This document shows positions 25,846 to 34,541 of a DNA stretch of 64,000 nt, one piece after another (position 1 is the stretch's first letter; each line of letters starts with the position of its first letter). This DNA comes from Glycomyces amatae (lineage in GTDB: Bacteria; Actinomycetota; Actinomycetes; Mycobacteriales; Micromonosporaceae). The notes beneath the pieces are model-generated. The model did not search any database. It worked only from the letters and a program-made list of their open reading frames with translations, and was not told the origin of the DNA. The stretch is taken from contig NZ_JAJLQZ010000001.1 of the NCBI RefSeq assembly GCF_020991375.1, positions 1-64,000 of the forward strand, in the 5' to 3' direction. The position numbers and the translations under genes are program-made.

Positions 25846-26826
25846 ATGGCACCGTTGCGGCCCCAGCGACTGCACCCCGGCGACACGGTCGCCATCGCCG
25901 CCCCGTCGGGGCCCATGACGCCCGACCGCCGCCCCCAGCTCGACGCGGCCGCGGCCGCGTTCGCGGCCATGGGGTTCCAGGTCCGCGTCTCACCCCTGGT
26001 CGAGGCCGCCGAACGCCACTTCTGGCGCTCGGCCCCGCCCGAGGCGCAGGCCGCCGAGTTCAACGCCCTGCTGCGCGACCCCGAGGTCCGCGCGATCGTC
26101 CCGTTCGCGGGCGGCAACGCCACCACGGCCTACCTCGACCGCATCGACTACGACGCGATCCGCCGCGACCCCAAGCCGCTCCTGGGCTTCAGCGACATCA
26201 CCGCGCTCCACCTGGCGTGCCACTCGCAGACCGGCCTGGTCGGCTTCCACGCCGACTTCGCGCCCGGCCTCGGCGGCGGGTTCTGGAAGGACGCGGGCCC
26301 CGAGCGGCACGCCGAGATCGCCGGCCTCGTGCGCGGGCTCCTCACCGGCGAGATCGGCGAGGCGTCGCTCCCGGCCGGCGGCGCCTGGGAGACCTGGCGG
26401 CCGGGGCGGGCGACGGGGCGCCTCGTCGGCGGCCTGCTCGACCGGCTCCTCAACGTCCAGGCCACCCCGTACGCGCTCGCGCCCGAGACGTGGGACGGCG
26501 CGGTCTTCTTCTGGGAGGACGTGGGCCGCAACCTCGGGCACGTGTGGAACCAGCTGCACGTGCTGCGCATGGAGGGCGTCTTCGACCGGATCGGCGCGAT
26601 GGTGGTGGGCATCCCGCTCGACGTCGCGCTCCCGGCGGACCATCCCTTCGGGCCGGTGTCGGTGAAGGACGCGGTGCTCGACGTGGTGGGCGGCTACGAC
26701 TTCCCCGTGCTCGCGGGAGTCGACTTCGGACATACCGGACCGAATCTGCCGATGCCGATCGGCACGTCGGCGGCGGTGGACGCCACGTCGCATCAGCTGC
26801 GCCTGCTGGAGTCGCCCGTCGCCTAG
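25846..26826 (+). CDS. S66 family LD-carboxypeptidase (LdcA / MccF-like)
   Basis: A 326-residue serine peptidase of family S66. It begins with LHPGDTVAIAAPSGPM, has the PFAGGN and LLGFSDITALH segments that carry the nucleophile region, and ends with the catalytic-His loop VDFGHTGPNLPMPIG. In the family it removes D-alanine from murein tetrapeptides, or detoxifies microcin C-type peptides. Which applies here is unclear. It has no signal peptide, so it acts in the cytoplasm. GGAGG precedes ATG 25846. Confidence 0.88.
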   Translation: MAPLRPQRLHPGDTVAIAAPSGPMTPDRRPQLDAAAAAFAAMGFQVRVSPLVEAAERHFWRSAPPEAQAAEFNALLRDPEVRAIVPFAGGNATTAYLDRIDYDAIRRDPKPLLGFSDITALHLACHSQTGLVGFHADFAPGLGGGFWKDAGPERHAEIAGLVRGLLTGEIGEASLPAGGAWETWRPGRATGRLVGGLLDRLLNVQATPYALAPETWDGAVFFWEDVGRNLGHVWNQLHVLRMEGVFDRIGAMVVGIPLDVALPADHPFGPVSVKDAVLDVVGGYDFPVLAGVDFGHTGPNLPMPIGTSAAVDATSHQLRLLESPVA

Positions 26827-26913
26827 ACGTTTCCTGCACGAACGGGTTGCTGCCGCAATTCCGACCGCCCGAGCGGTTGCTTTCTTGTGGACCTTCGGGC
26901 ACGGTTGGTAGAC

Positions 26914-27456
26914 ATGAGGATCCGAACCGGCGGCCCCGCGGACGCAGATGAGATCGTGCAGGTGCGCACCGCGTCGTGGCGGGCCGCGTACTCCGGCATC
27001 GTGAGCGAGGCGACCCTCGCCGAACTGCCCGAGGTCGCCCCCGAGCGGTTCGTGCGCAACCTCGCCCAGCGGCGCGAGTACGCGATCACCCTCGTGGCCG
27101 AGAAGGGCCCCAACGTGATCGGCTTCGCCTCCGTCGGCTGGGACACGCGCGAGAGCGGCGAGGAGCAGTCGGGACCGGGCGAGCCGGGCGAGGTCTGGGC
27201 GCTCTACGTCCACCCCGACCACTGGGGCCGGGGCGCGGGCTACGCGCTCATGCGCGAGGGCCACCGCTGGCTCGCCGGGCGGGGGCTGCTCCCGGTGCGG
27301 GTGTGGGAGCTGGTCGGCAACGGCGTCGGGCGGCGCTTCTACGAGCGGTACGGCTTCGTCGCCGACGGGAAGCGGGACGACTTCGAGGTGGCGGGCGCCT
27401 CGTATCCGATCGAGCGGCTGGTGCTGCCGGAGGACCGGGCCGTCCCCGAGTGGTAG
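26914..27456 (+). CDS. GNAT family N-acetyltransferase
   Basis: A 180-residue acetyltransferase. Its N-terminal IRTGGPADADEIVQVRTASWRAAYSGIV is typical of GNATs. Motif A (WALYVHPDHWGRGAGYALM) binds acetyl-CoA, and the closing part reads GRRFYERYGFVADG. Substrate unknown. ATG 26914 is preferred over the earlier in-frame TTG (26887) because the GNAT domain begins immediately. It is a lone gene after the LD-carboxypeptidase. Confidence 0.9.
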   Translation: MRIRTGGPADADEIVQVRTASWRAAYSGIVSEATLAELPEVAPERFVRNLAQRREYAITLVAEKGPNVIGFASVGWDTRESGEEQSGPGEPGEVWALYVHPDHWGRGAGYALMREGHRWLAGRGLLPVRVWELVGNGVGRRFYERYGFVADGKRDDFEVAGASYPIERLVLPEDRAVPEW

Positions 27457-27497
27457 CGGGGCCCGGGCCCGGCGGATTCCCGACCCCGGGGGAAGCG

Positions 27498-28064
27498 TCA
27501 GCGGACGACGTCGAAGACCTGCTTCTGGACGCCGTTGGCGTAGGCCTCGTGCTCGACGAGCCGGAGGTTGACGGCGTCCTGGTCGGCCTCGGAGAACAGG
27601 CGCCGGCCCGCGCCGAGGAGCTTGGGGAAGACCAGCAGGTGGTAGCGGTCGACCAGGCCGGCGTCCGCGAGGGCGTGCCCCAGTTCGGCGCTGCCGTGGA
27701 CGCTGATGGGGCCGCCGTCGGTCTCCTTGAGGGCGGCGACGTCGTCGACCGAGCGGAGGATGGTGGCGGGCCAGCGCTCGTCCTGCTCCTTCAGGGTGGT
27801 GGAGACGACGTAGCGGGGCATCGCGTTGTACCCGGCGAACTCCTCGGTCATGGCCGGCCACACCGGCGCGAAGGCCTCGTAGGAGCGCCGGCCCATCAGG
27901 AGCGCCCCGGCTTCGTCCTGCTCGCGGGCCTTGATCTCGTAGGCCTCAGGGAGGAACTCGACGTCCTTGACGGTCCAGCCGGTGTTGCGGTACCCCGGTT
28001 CGCCGCCGGGGGCCTCCATGACGCCGTCGAGGGAGACGAAGGCGGTGATGATGAGCGTGCGCAT
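27498..28064 (-). CDS. dihydrofolate reductase family protein (RibD C-terminal type)
   Basis: A 188-residue RibD_C/DHFR-fold reductase. Visible features are the N-terminal LIITAFVSLDGVMEAPGG, the NADPH-binding GALLMGRRSYEAF and the later ISVHGSAELGHAL. These stand-alone proteins are common in actinobacteria and their substrates are mostly unknown. A second, more divergent relative is at 54163-54744. ATG 28064 begins the domain directly. Confidence 0.88.
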   Translation of the reverse strand: MRTLIITAFVSLDGVMEAPGGEPGYRNTGWTVKDVEFLPEAYEIKAREQDEAGALLMGRRSYEAFAPVWPAMTEEFAGYNAMPRYVVSTTLKEQDERWPATILRSVDDVAALKETDGGPISVHGSAELGHALADAGLVDRYHLLVFPKLLGAGRRLFSEADQDAVNLRLVEHEAYANGVQKQVFDVVR

Positions 28065-28165
28065 GTCGGGTTCCTCCGGTGCGGTTCGGGTGTCTCACCC
28101 ACTATGACGACGCGGCCCGACGGTTCTCATCGCGGACCTGAAAGCCGCTTCGGGGAACCGGTCGC

Positions 28166-29203
28166 TCACGGCAGGCGCAGGCGCGCGACGACCGGGGCGT
28201 GGTCGCTGCCGGACTTGTCGAGGACCTCCCAGTCGAGGACGGCGATGCCCGCGTCGGCGAGGACGTGGTCGAGGGTGACGGCGGGGGGCCGGACGAGGCC
28301 GTTCAGGTACCCGCCCTCGATGGGCCGCCAGGTGGCGCGCAGGCCGTCCCCGGCGGCCTCGGCGGCGTCGGTGTAGCCGGCGTCGAGGAGGTCGCGCATG
28401 TTGGCGTGGTCGAGGGTGGCGTTGAAGTCCCCGGCGAGCACCCACGGGACGCCGCCGTCGGGGCGGGGGAGGTCGTCGAAGTCCTCTTCCCACAAGGGGA
28501 TCCGCTCGGGGGTGGCGGGGGCGGCGGTGTGGACGGCCATGAAGCGCACGGCCTGCCCGCCGCCGAGGTCGACCTCGGCGCCGATCTGGTAGAAGATGCC
28601 GTCGCGGCCGACGGTGTCGATGCGCTCGATCGGGTGGGCCGAGTAGAGGCCGGTGCCGACGGCGAGGTCGTCGGGTTCGAGGACGGCGTGCGGCAGCAGC
28701 TCCTCCAGGCCGAGCGCGGCGAGCCCCTCGGCCGCGCCGGGGGTGAGCTCCTGGACGCTGAGCAGGTCCGGCCGGTGCTCCTCGACGAGGTCGACGACCT
28801 TGCCCAGGTCGGTCTGGCCCACGTAGAGGTTCACGGACATGACGGTGAGCTCGGGGCCGGCGGCCGCGGGCGGCTCGTCGGGGAGGGCCCGGGGCGCGAG
28901 TGCGGCGGCGAGCGCCGCGACCGCGACGGCGGTGACCGCGGCGGCGGCCCAGTGGCGCACGGCCGCTTGGAGTCCCGCGCCGACGAGCGCCGCGGCCGCG
29001 AAGTAGGGGACGAACGCGACCGTGGTGACCAGGATCCAGCCGGTCTCCAGGCCGAGGAGGCGGACCAGCGCGTAGGCGAGGACGCCGGCGGTGCAGGCCC
29101 AGGACAGGAGCCGCAGCGGGCGGCGCCGGTACCAGGGCCGCCGCCCGGGGGCGGCGGCCTCGTCGGGTTCGGCGACCGCGACGGCCCCGTCGTCTTCGCT
29201 CAT
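28166..29203 (-). CDS. membrane-anchored endonuclease/exonuclease/phosphatase family protein
   Basis: A 345-residue protein. Three hydrophobic helices fill about residues 28-105. A periplasm- or outside-facing EEP domain follows (about 115-345) with VMSVNLYVGQTD, the metal-binding Glu in VQELT, WVLAGDFNATLDH, and a final SGSDHAPVVARL that holds the catalytic Asp-His. It likely cleaves phosphodiesters or phospholipids at the cell surface. A TAGGCT hexamer lies 8 nt before ATG 29203. It is divergent from the toxin module. Confidence 0.87.
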   Translation of the reverse strand: MSEDDGAVAVAEPDEAAAPGRRPWYRRRPLRLLSWACTAGVLAYALVRLLGLETGWILVTTVAFVPYFAAAALVGAGLQAAVRHWAAAAVTAVAVAALAAALAPRALPDEPPAAAGPELTVMSVNLYVGQTDLGKVVDLVEEHRPDLLSVQELTPGAAEGLAALGLEELLPHAVLEPDDLAVGTGLYSAHPIERIDTVGRDGIFYQIGAEVDLGGGQAVRFMAVHTAAPATPERIPLWEEDFDDLPRPDGGVPWVLAGDFNATLDHANMRDLLDAGYTDAAEAAGDGLRATWRPIEGGYLNGLVRPPAVTLDHVLADAGIAVLDWEVLDKSGSDHAPVVARLRLP

Positions 29204-29284
29204 GGGCCGGAAGCCTAACGCGCGCCGTCCACATCGGCGGTGACGCGGCTCGGGGGTCCCCTGCGATGGCGGTGCCGACATATG

Positions 29285-29308
29285 ATGAGTAGTCCTCGTA
29301 TAACTCAT
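29285..29308. promoter_or_regulatory. inverted repeat upstream of the toxin module
   Basis: ATGAGT (29285-29290) and ACTCAT (29303-29308) flank a 12-nt centre that contains a CGTATAAC stretch resembling a -10. It lies 17 nt before the first gene of the module and may be its promoter-operator. Confidence 0.35.
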
Positions 29309-29324
29309 GGCGGCTGGAGGTTCG

Positions 29325-29726
29325 ATGTTCGGAGAAGACGTGATCGCGCAGCAGCTGGCGGACGCCCGCGAGAAGCTGAGCAGTGCCGTCAAGGCCCCGG
29401 AGGCGAACCAGGTCGAACCGGTCACGGTGGAGGGCGTCGAGGGGCTGCTCCGCGTCACCGTCGGCGCGGACGGGCGCATCGCGGGCTTCGAGGCCGACAC
29501 CCGCGTGATGCGGGCCGGTTCGGAGTTCCTGTTCGCCGAGGTGCAGCGCATGGTCAACGCCGCCTTGGACGAACGCGCGCAGGCCATGGGCACCGACGAG
29601 CCGGTCCCGGACCTGGAGGCGATGAACGAGTCGGTCGCCGAGATCCAGGACCGCTCCCTGCGCCAGTTCCAGGCCATGAGCGCCTCCATCAGCGAGGTCA
29701 TGGCGAAGCTCCACGGGGGGCGCTGA
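29325..29726 (+). CDS. YbaB/EbfC-like protein of a type VII-type toxin module
   Basis: A 133-residue YbaB-fold protein. The strand VEGLLRVTVGADGRIAGFEADTR and the helices before and after fit the fold. YbaB proteins of this kind head WXG/ESX toxin operons in actinobacteria; their role may be chaperoning or nucleoid binding. ATG 29325 follows TGGAGG. A slightly earlier in-frame ATG (29307) has no ribosome site. The next gene starts 2 nt after its stop. Confidence 0.75.
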   Translation: MFGEDVIAQQLADAREKLSSAVKAPEANQVEPVTVEGVEGLLRVTVGADGRIAGFEADTRVMRAGSEFLFAEVQRMVNAALDERAQAMGTDEPVPDLEAMNESVAEIQDRSLRQFQAMSASISEVMAKLHGGR

Positions 29727-29728
29727 CC

Positions 29729-30055
29729 GTGGCCGGCTTCCAGATCGACACCGAGTCCATGCGTCAGGCCGCGGACCGGCTCGACGCCGCCAAGGACGAG
29801 GTCCAGGGCCTGCTCGACCAGTTCACCGGCGCCCTGGGGCAGTTCGCCGACGCCTTCGGCGGCGACGAGATCGGCATGCTGGTGGGCATCGCCCACCAGG
29901 CCTGTTCGGACGCGCTCACCGAGTGCTTCACGACCAACATCGACGAGCTCGCCGACTACGCGCAGTGCGTCCGGGAGATGGCCGACGACCACGAGGCCAC
30001 CGACGCCGAGATCGCGCAGATCTTCGGCGGGCTCCAGGGCGGACTCGGCGGCTGA
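29729..30055 (+). CDS. WXG100/ESX-like small helical protein
   Basis: A 108-residue, all-helical, acidic protein with a Gly turn in the middle (FGGDEIGMLV instead of a strict WXG) and a C-terminal Gly-rich tail. Size, position and helix-turn-helix hairpin shape fit a type VII secretion substrate or partner. GTG 29729 follows the YbaB stop almost directly, so the two are translationally linked. Confidence 0.7.
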   Translation: MAGFQIDTESMRQAADRLDAAKDEVQGLLDQFTGALGQFADAFGGDEIGMLVGIAHQACSDALTECFTTNIDELADYAQCVREMADDHEATDAEIAQIFGGLQGGLGG

Positions 30056-30089
30056 CCCCGCCCTCGAGAATGAGGAGGCATCGCATCAC

Positions 30090-30584
30090 ATGGGCCTGCA
30101 ACTGCCCTCGGAGCTGACCGGCCTGCTGAGCATGCTCGGCTACGACTGGCCGGAGTCCGACGAGGAGTCGATCTTCAACCTGGCGGGAGAGTGGACCGGC
30201 ATGGCCGACCAGATCGCCGGCAGGGTCGAGTCGCTGAACGCGGCCGCGCAGACGCTGCTGGAGAACAACACCGGGGCGGAGATCGACGCGTTCAGGGACG
30301 AGTGGGAGGACGCCGAGTCGGCGGTGCGGAACCTCGCCGACGCCGCGAATCCGACCAATCTCATCAACATCGGCCTGGTCATCGCCGCCGGCGTGGTCCT
30401 GGCGTTGAAGGTGCAGGTCATCGTCCAGCTGGTGATGCTCGCCTTCCAGATCGCCCAGGCGATCGCGACCGCCGCGGTCACGTTCGGCGCCTCGCTCGCG
30501 CAGATCCCGATCTTCAAGTTCATCACCGGCATGATCATCGACCAGCTGGTCGGCATGGCCATTGACATGGTGCTCAATGGCTAG
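30090..30584 (+). CDS. WXG100-like delivery-domain protein (CpnT N-domain type)
   Basis: A 164-residue protein resembling the N-terminal WXG100-like domain of large type VII toxins: LQLPSELTGLLSMLGYDWPESDEE, then GEWTGMADQIAG and a helical body. The last third is strongly hydrophobic (about 90-160). In known toxins this domain is fused to the nuclease. Here it ends in a stop 8 nt inside the next gene, so delivery part and toxin are encoded separately. A GAGGAGG ribosome site precedes ATG 30090. Confidence 0.75.
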   Translation: MGLQLPSELTGLLSMLGYDWPESDEESIFNLAGEWTGMADQIAGRVESLNAAAQTLLENNTGAEIDAFRDEWEDAESAVRNLADAANPTNLINIGLVIAAGVVLALKVQVIVQLVMLAFQIAQAIATAAVTFGASLAQIPIFKFITGMIIDQLVGMAIDMVLNG

Positions 30585-31161
30585 GCGCAGGACGAATCCC
30601 GCCCGCAGGGGTTTCAACGGCAAATGCGCCAGGGTCGTCGCGGCGACGCTCGACGATGTGAAGGCCTTCCGGACCGCCAAGGGCGGCGGCCAGAAGCCGG
30701 TGGTGCTCGAACTCAAGTTCACCCCGGACATGAACAAGAAGGACTTCAACCGCAAGGCCAAGGACCTGGTGCGCCTCGGCAACCAGGGCCGGCTCAAGCG
30801 GGTGCTCAACACCAAGAGCCTGCGCGACCCCAAGTTGACCTCCAAGCACCGCAGCGACATGATCGCGAAGACCGCGAGGAACCACAAGGGCAATCCGAAG
30901 CTCAAACAGATTCTCGAGCAGTTCCGCGGTACGGAGAAGGGCGCCGACGGGAAGGTCAGACCGAAGTCGATCACGCACAAGGGCCAGATCCGGGACCCCG
31001 ATCACATTCACGAACTCCAGCTCGGCGGCCCCGACGACGTCTCCAACCTCCGCTGGATGGACGCCTACACCAACCGTAAGATGGGCCGGGAGATCTACGA
31101 GGCGATGGAGGCCGCGGGCGTCAAAGAGGGCACCCCGATCATCGTGAGGCTGGTGAGATGA
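30577..31161 (+). CDS. HNH-type nuclease toxin (polymorphic toxin effector)
   Basis: A 194-residue, highly basic protein. The C-terminal 55 residues contain an HNH nuclease core, DPDHIHELQLGG followed by SNLRWMD. The preceding region is Lys/Arg/Asn-rich, which fits nucleic-acid binding. ATG 30577 overlaps the previous gene by 8 nt in another frame. Base composition in 30700-31000 is visibly less GC-rich than in neighbouring genes, which is compatible with lateral transfer. The target is presumably DNA or RNA of rival cells. No own secretion signal is present. Confidence 0.72.
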   Translation: MARRRTNPARRGFNGKCARVVAATLDDVKAFRTAKGGGQKPVVLELKFTPDMNKKDFNRKAKDLVRLGNQGRLKRVLNTKSLRDPKLTSKHRSDMIAKTARNHKGNPKLKQILEQFRGTEKGADGKVRPKSITHKGQIRDPDHIHELQLGGPDDVSNLRWMDAYTNRKMGREIYEAMEAAGVKEGTPIIVRLVR

Positions 31162-31679
31162 CGGACGGCATCGACGAACTCCGCAGGAGGGTCGTCGCGG
31201 CGCAGACGGCTCTCGACGACATCGACTGGGACGGCGTCAGCCCGGTCATCGGCGTCCCGGGACCGCGCGAGCGGACCGCCGACCTCCCGGTCCCGTTGCA
31301 GCGGCTGTACTCGGTGTTCGACGGCTGCGAAGCGTTTCCGCTGATGGAGATATCCGGCTACGCCGACGTGCGGAACGCCTTCCGAGCCGAAGTGGGCGAC
31401 GGACCCGTCGAGCGGTTGCTGCGCGATGAGGTCGGCATCGGCACCGTCACCTCGTCCGATCTGCTCACCGTCGGCCGCGGGAGCGGCTCCGTCAGTCTGT
31501 GGGCCACGGACGACTTCATGTCCTTCGAGGAGACCGGCGAGCCGATCGAGCGACGGCTGTTCGTCGAGGACCCGATCGCGTTCTTCACCGAGCACCTCTT
31601 CGGCGCCGGATACCGGGAGCACGCCTTCGCCGAGGACGACCCGTGGCTCGCGCTCCTAGTGCACGCGAAGCTCGCGTGA
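31158..31679 (+). CDS. putative immunity protein to the HNH toxin
   Basis: A 173-residue acidic soluble protein whose ATG overlaps the toxin stop (ATGA). That position is typical of a cognate immunity gene. Segments such as PVPLQRLYSVFDGCEAFPLMEI suggest the SMI1/KNR4 (SUKH) immunity superfamily, but I am unsure of the subfamily. The acidic protein next to a basic nuclease fits direct toxin binding. Confidence 0.65.
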   Translation: MTDGIDELRRRVVAAQTALDDIDWDGVSPVIGVPGPRERTADLPVPLQRLYSVFDGCEAFPLMEISGYADVRNAFRAEVGDGPVERLLRDEVGIGTVTSSDLLTVGRGSGSVSLWATDDFMSFEETGEPIERRLFVEDPIAFFTEHLFGAGYREHAFAEDDPWLALLVHAKLA

Positions 31680-31715
31680 CGATCGTCCGCGCTTGAGACG
31701 AACCGAGGATTTCAC

Positions 31716-32231
31716 ATGGCTGCATCAGCGAAATACCGCTCGCTCTGGGGCGAGGCGATGATCCCGTTCCCCAGGGAGGCGTGGACGGACGCCGGGCTCC
31801 CTCCCGGCTCCCTGCCCGAGGGTGACGAGATCCCCATGGAGGTCGAAGTCGTCTTCACTTCATTGCTGAAGGGCGAGATCGGGATGTACGACCCGATCCA
31901 GTTGACGACCGAGAACGGCAAGCTCGATGTGCTGCTGATCGTGGTCGGCGCGGTCCAGGACAACACGGACCTGCTGTACGTCATCGACCCGAAGACCGAT
32001 GAGGTCCTCCAGTTCGACCTCGTCGAGCAGGACATTCAAGGCGTCAACACGAACTTCCGGTGTTTCGTCGAGTTCCTGTACCACTTCGAGCGCTTCATCG
32101 AGGCCGACGAGGGCAAGCCGGGACGTGCGGGCAAGGCCGCGGAGCTTCAGGAGCGGCTGCGGGCCGTCGACCCGAACGCTTTCCAGCCCGATGCCTGGTG
32201 GCCGCTGGTGCTCGAGCAGTTGACCGCCTGA
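31716..32231 (+). CDS. SUKH-4-like immunity protein
   Basis: A 171-residue acidic protein. It has an N-terminal MIPFPREAWTDAGLP segment, a central YVIDPKTDEVLQFDL strand pair and a closing TNFRCFVEFLYHFERFIE helix. This arrangement resembles SUKH-4 immunity proteins found beside actinobacterial toxins. It follows the first immunity gene by 36 nt and probably belongs to the same transcript, either as a second line of immunity or as an orphan against another toxin. Confidence 0.68.
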   Translation: MAASAKYRSLWGEAMIPFPREAWTDAGLPPGSLPEGDEIPMEVEVVFTSLLKGEIGMYDPIQLTTENGKLDVLLIVVGAVQDNTDLLYVIDPKTDEVLQFDLVEQDIQGVNTNFRCFVEFLYHFERFIEADEGKPGRAGKAAELQERLRAVDPNAFQPDAWWPLVLEQLTA

Positions 32232-32395
32232 CTTGCAGCTCGAGGCCCGCGTCGGCCGGCTCCGCTCGCACGTCGACGGGCAAGGACTTCGCAACGGCGC
32301 AGACCGTTGAGGACCGGCACCGCTTGGCGGCACGCGAGAGCGGCCGCTCAGAGGGTGCCGTCCGGCGGGCGGGTCCTCGCCGGTGCGGCGCCTCG

Positions 32396-32995
32396 TCACG
32401 GCGCCGCTCCTGCGGCGAGGGCGTTCGCGACCGCGTCGGCGGTGGTCGCCGAGAGCGCCTCGACCGCGTCCTGGTCGCCGGAGAGGATGAGCAGCCAGAA
32501 GAAGACCGGGCCGATGAGCAGGGCGTGGACCGTCGCGGTGTCGGGGGCGGCGGCGAGTTCGCCGCGCGCGACGGCGCGGGCCAGGACCTCGCCGAGGACG
32601 AACTGCTCGCGTTCGATGAACGTGCCGGTGAAGCGCGCCCCGAGCCGGGAGTCGGCGTGGAGGTCGGCGAGAAGGCCGTGGAGGACGTCGGGCGGGGCGG
32701 CCCCGAGCTGCGCGGCGATGGTCCGGCACACGGCGGCGAGGTCGCCGCGGAGGGTCCCGGAGTCGGGCGGCGGCGGCTCCTGCATGTCGTGGACGGTGGC
32801 CGCGAAGATCATCTCCTGCTTGGTCGCGAAGCGCCGGTAGATCGCGGCCTTGCCGATCCCGGCGCGGGCGGCGACCGCGTCGACGGTGAGCCGGGCGTAG
32901 CCGCGTTCGGCGAGCAGTTCGCGGGTGGCGGCGGTGATGGCGCCGTCGATCTGGCGGTCGCGGGGGCGCCCCGCGGCGGGCTTGGGTTGCGGCAT
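32396..32995 (-). CDS. TetR family transcriptional regulator
   Basis: A 199-residue repressor. The N-terminal HTH reads AITAATRELLAERGYARLTVDAVAARAGIGKAAIYRRFATKQEM. The C-terminal ligand domain is of the TetR_C_11 type (FVLGEVLARAVARGEL). ATG 32995 appears leaderless, with TATCGT 6 nt upstream. It is divergent from a small membrane protein, with a palindrome between them, so it probably represses that gene and itself. Confidence 0.9.
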   Translation of the reverse strand: MPQPKPAAGRPRDRQIDGAITAATRELLAERGYARLTVDAVAARAGIGKAAIYRRFATKQEMIFAATVHDMQEPPPPDSGTLRGDLAAVCRTIAAQLGAAPPDVLHGLLADLHADSRLGARFTGTFIEREQFVLGEVLARAVARGELAAAPDTATVHALLIGPVFFWLLILSGDQDAVEALSATTADAVANALAAGAAP

Positions 32996-33001
32996 GGCGC
33001 T

Positions 33002-33007
33002 ACGATA
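33002..33007 (-). promoter_or_regulatory. putative leaderless -10 (TATCGT) of the tetR gene
   Basis: TATCGT on the minus strand, then 6 nt, then ATG 32995. It lies 15 bp from the proposed operator. Confidence 0.45.
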
Positions 33008-33022
33008 CAGAACCATCAGTAT

Positions 33023-33039
33023 CGGAACTGTCAGTTCCG
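33023..33039. promoter_or_regulatory. TetR operator candidate
   Basis: CGGAACTG (33023-33030) and CAGTTCCG (33032-33039) form a perfect palindrome around a single T. It sits in the 59-bp gap between the divergent tetR and DUF6463 genes. Confidence 0.6.
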
Positions 33040-33054
33040 TAATTGGAGGTTCGG

Positions 33055-33468
33055 ATGATCAAGTGGGCCGGTTGGATCTTCACCGTCCTGGGGGCCGCGC
33101 ACCTGCTCCTGGGCCTCGCGCTCCTCGCGCCGCACCACGCGGGCGCGTGGCTCGGCGGCGCCCTGTGGGCGCCCGCGGGGACGCTCGCCGAGATGGACCC
33201 GGTCATGGGTGGGTTCTGGATGACGACGGGCAGCTTCGGGCTGCCGCTGCTGGTGGTCGGGCAGACCGTGCTGTGGACGCGGCGCCGGGGCCTGGTGCCC
33301 CCGGCGTTCATCGGCTGGACGATCGGCGCCTGGTCGCTGGCCGCGGGACTGGTCTTCGAACCGGCGCCGTGGATCGCGGCCACCGCGGGCGCCGTCCTCC
33401 TCGTCGCCGGGACGAGGCGGGGCGCCCGCGTCCCGGCGGAACCGGGCGCCGCCCGGCCGGTCGCCTAG
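33055..33468 (+). CDS. DUF6463-like small membrane protein
   Basis: A 137-residue protein with four hydrophobic helices. The first ([23 protein letters not shown]) and the [23 protein letters not shown] segment fit the DUF6463 family. Function unknown. A GGAGG ribosome site precedes ATG 33055. Control by the divergent TetR is likely. Its stop overlaps the stop of tsaD on the other strand by 2 nt. Confidence 0.75.
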   Translation: MIKWAGWIFTVLGAAHLLLGLALLAPHHAGAWLGGALWAPAGTLAEMDPVMGGFWMTTGSFGLPLLVVGQTVLWTRRRGLVPPAFIGWTIGAWSLAAGLVFEPAPWIAATAGAVLLVAGTRRGARVPAEPGAARPVA

Positions 33469-34541
33469 AGCCGTTCGGCGAGGCTGACGACCTCGACGTC
33501 CATCGAGGAGTTCGCCGGGAAGTCGAACCGGGACGGGGCCACGCCGGCGGCCACCAGGTGCGAGCCGAGGGCCGCGACCATGGCGCCGTTGTCGGTGCAC
33601 AGCTTCGGGCGCGGGTAGCGCAGCGTCAGCCCTGCCTGCTCGGCGCGCTCGACCGCCAGGCCGCGCAGCCGCGAGTTGGCCGCGACGCCGCCGCCGAGGA
33701 GGATCGTCTCGACGCCGTGCTCCTTCGCGGCCAGGATCGCCTTGCGGGTCAGCACGTCGCACACGGCCTCCTGGAAGGCGGCGGCCACGTCGTTCACCGG
33801 GACGTCCTCACCGTCGGCGCGGCGGGCCTCGATCCAGCGGGCCACGGCGGTCTTGAGCCCCGAGAACGAGAAGTCGTAGCGGTGCCGCTCCATGTCCTTC
33901 GCGGCCGACAGGCCCCGCGGGAACCGCACGAACGCCCGGTCGCCCTCCTTGGCGGCCCGGTCGATGTACGGCCCGCCGGGGAAGGGCAGCCCCAGCAGGC
34001 GCGCGACCTTGTCGAACGCCTCCCCGGCCGCGTCGTCGATGCTCGCGCCCAGCTGCGTGACCTTCCCCGCGAGGTCCTCGACCATCATGATCGTCGAGTG
34101 GCCGCCCGAGACGAGCAGCCCGATCGCCGGCTCGGGGATCGGGCCGTTCTCCAGGGTGTCCACGGCGATGTGCGCGCTGAGGTGGTTGACGCCGTACAGC
34201 GGCACGCCCGTGGCGATCGAGTAGGCCTTGGCCGCGCCGACGCCGACCATGAGCGCCCCGGCCAGGCCGGGCCCGGCGGTGACGGCGATGCCGTCGAGAT
34301 CGGCGAGGGCGAGCCCGGCGTCGTCCAGGGCGCGCTGCACGGTGGGCACCATGGCCTCCAGGTGGGCGCGGCTGGCGACCTCGGGCACGACCCCGCCGAA
34401 GCGGGCGTGCTCGTCCACCGAGGACGCGACCGCGTCGGCCAGGAGCTCGTGCCCGCGCACGATCCCGACGCCGGTCTCGTCGCACGAGGTCTCGATGCCC
34501 ATCACCACGGGGGCGCTGGAGCCGGTTCTGTCGTTGTTCAC
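33465..34541 (-). CDS. tsaD: tRNA N6-adenosine threonylcarbamoyltransferase TsaD
   Basis: A 358-residue catalytic subunit that transfers threonylcarbamoyl to A37 of ANN-decoding tRNAs. The ASKHA-fold metal ligands are in [10 protein letters not shown] (first part) and NHLSAHIAV. Other core segments are [22 protein letters not shown] and [15 protein letters not shown] 34541 overlaps the rimI stop as GTGA. It is the last gene of the tsaE-tsaB-rimI-tsaD series. Confidence 0.95.
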   Translation of the reverse strand: MNNDRTGSSAPVVMGIETSCDETGVGIVRGHELLADAVASSVDEHARFGGVVPEVASRAHLEAMVPTVQRALDDAGLALADLDGIAVTAGPGLAGALMVGVGAAKAYSIATGVPLYGVNHLSAHIAVDTLENGPIPEPAIGLLVSGGHSTIMMVEDLAGKVTQLGASIDDAAGEAFDKVARLLGLPFPGGPYIDRAAKEGDRAFVRFPRGLSAAKDMERHRYDFSFSGLKTAVARWIEARRADGEDVPVNDVAAAFQEAVCDVLTRKAILAAKEHGVETILLGGGVAANSRLRGLAVERAEQAGLTLRYPRPKLCTDNGAMVAALGSHLVAAGVAPSRFDFPANSSMDVEVVSLAERL

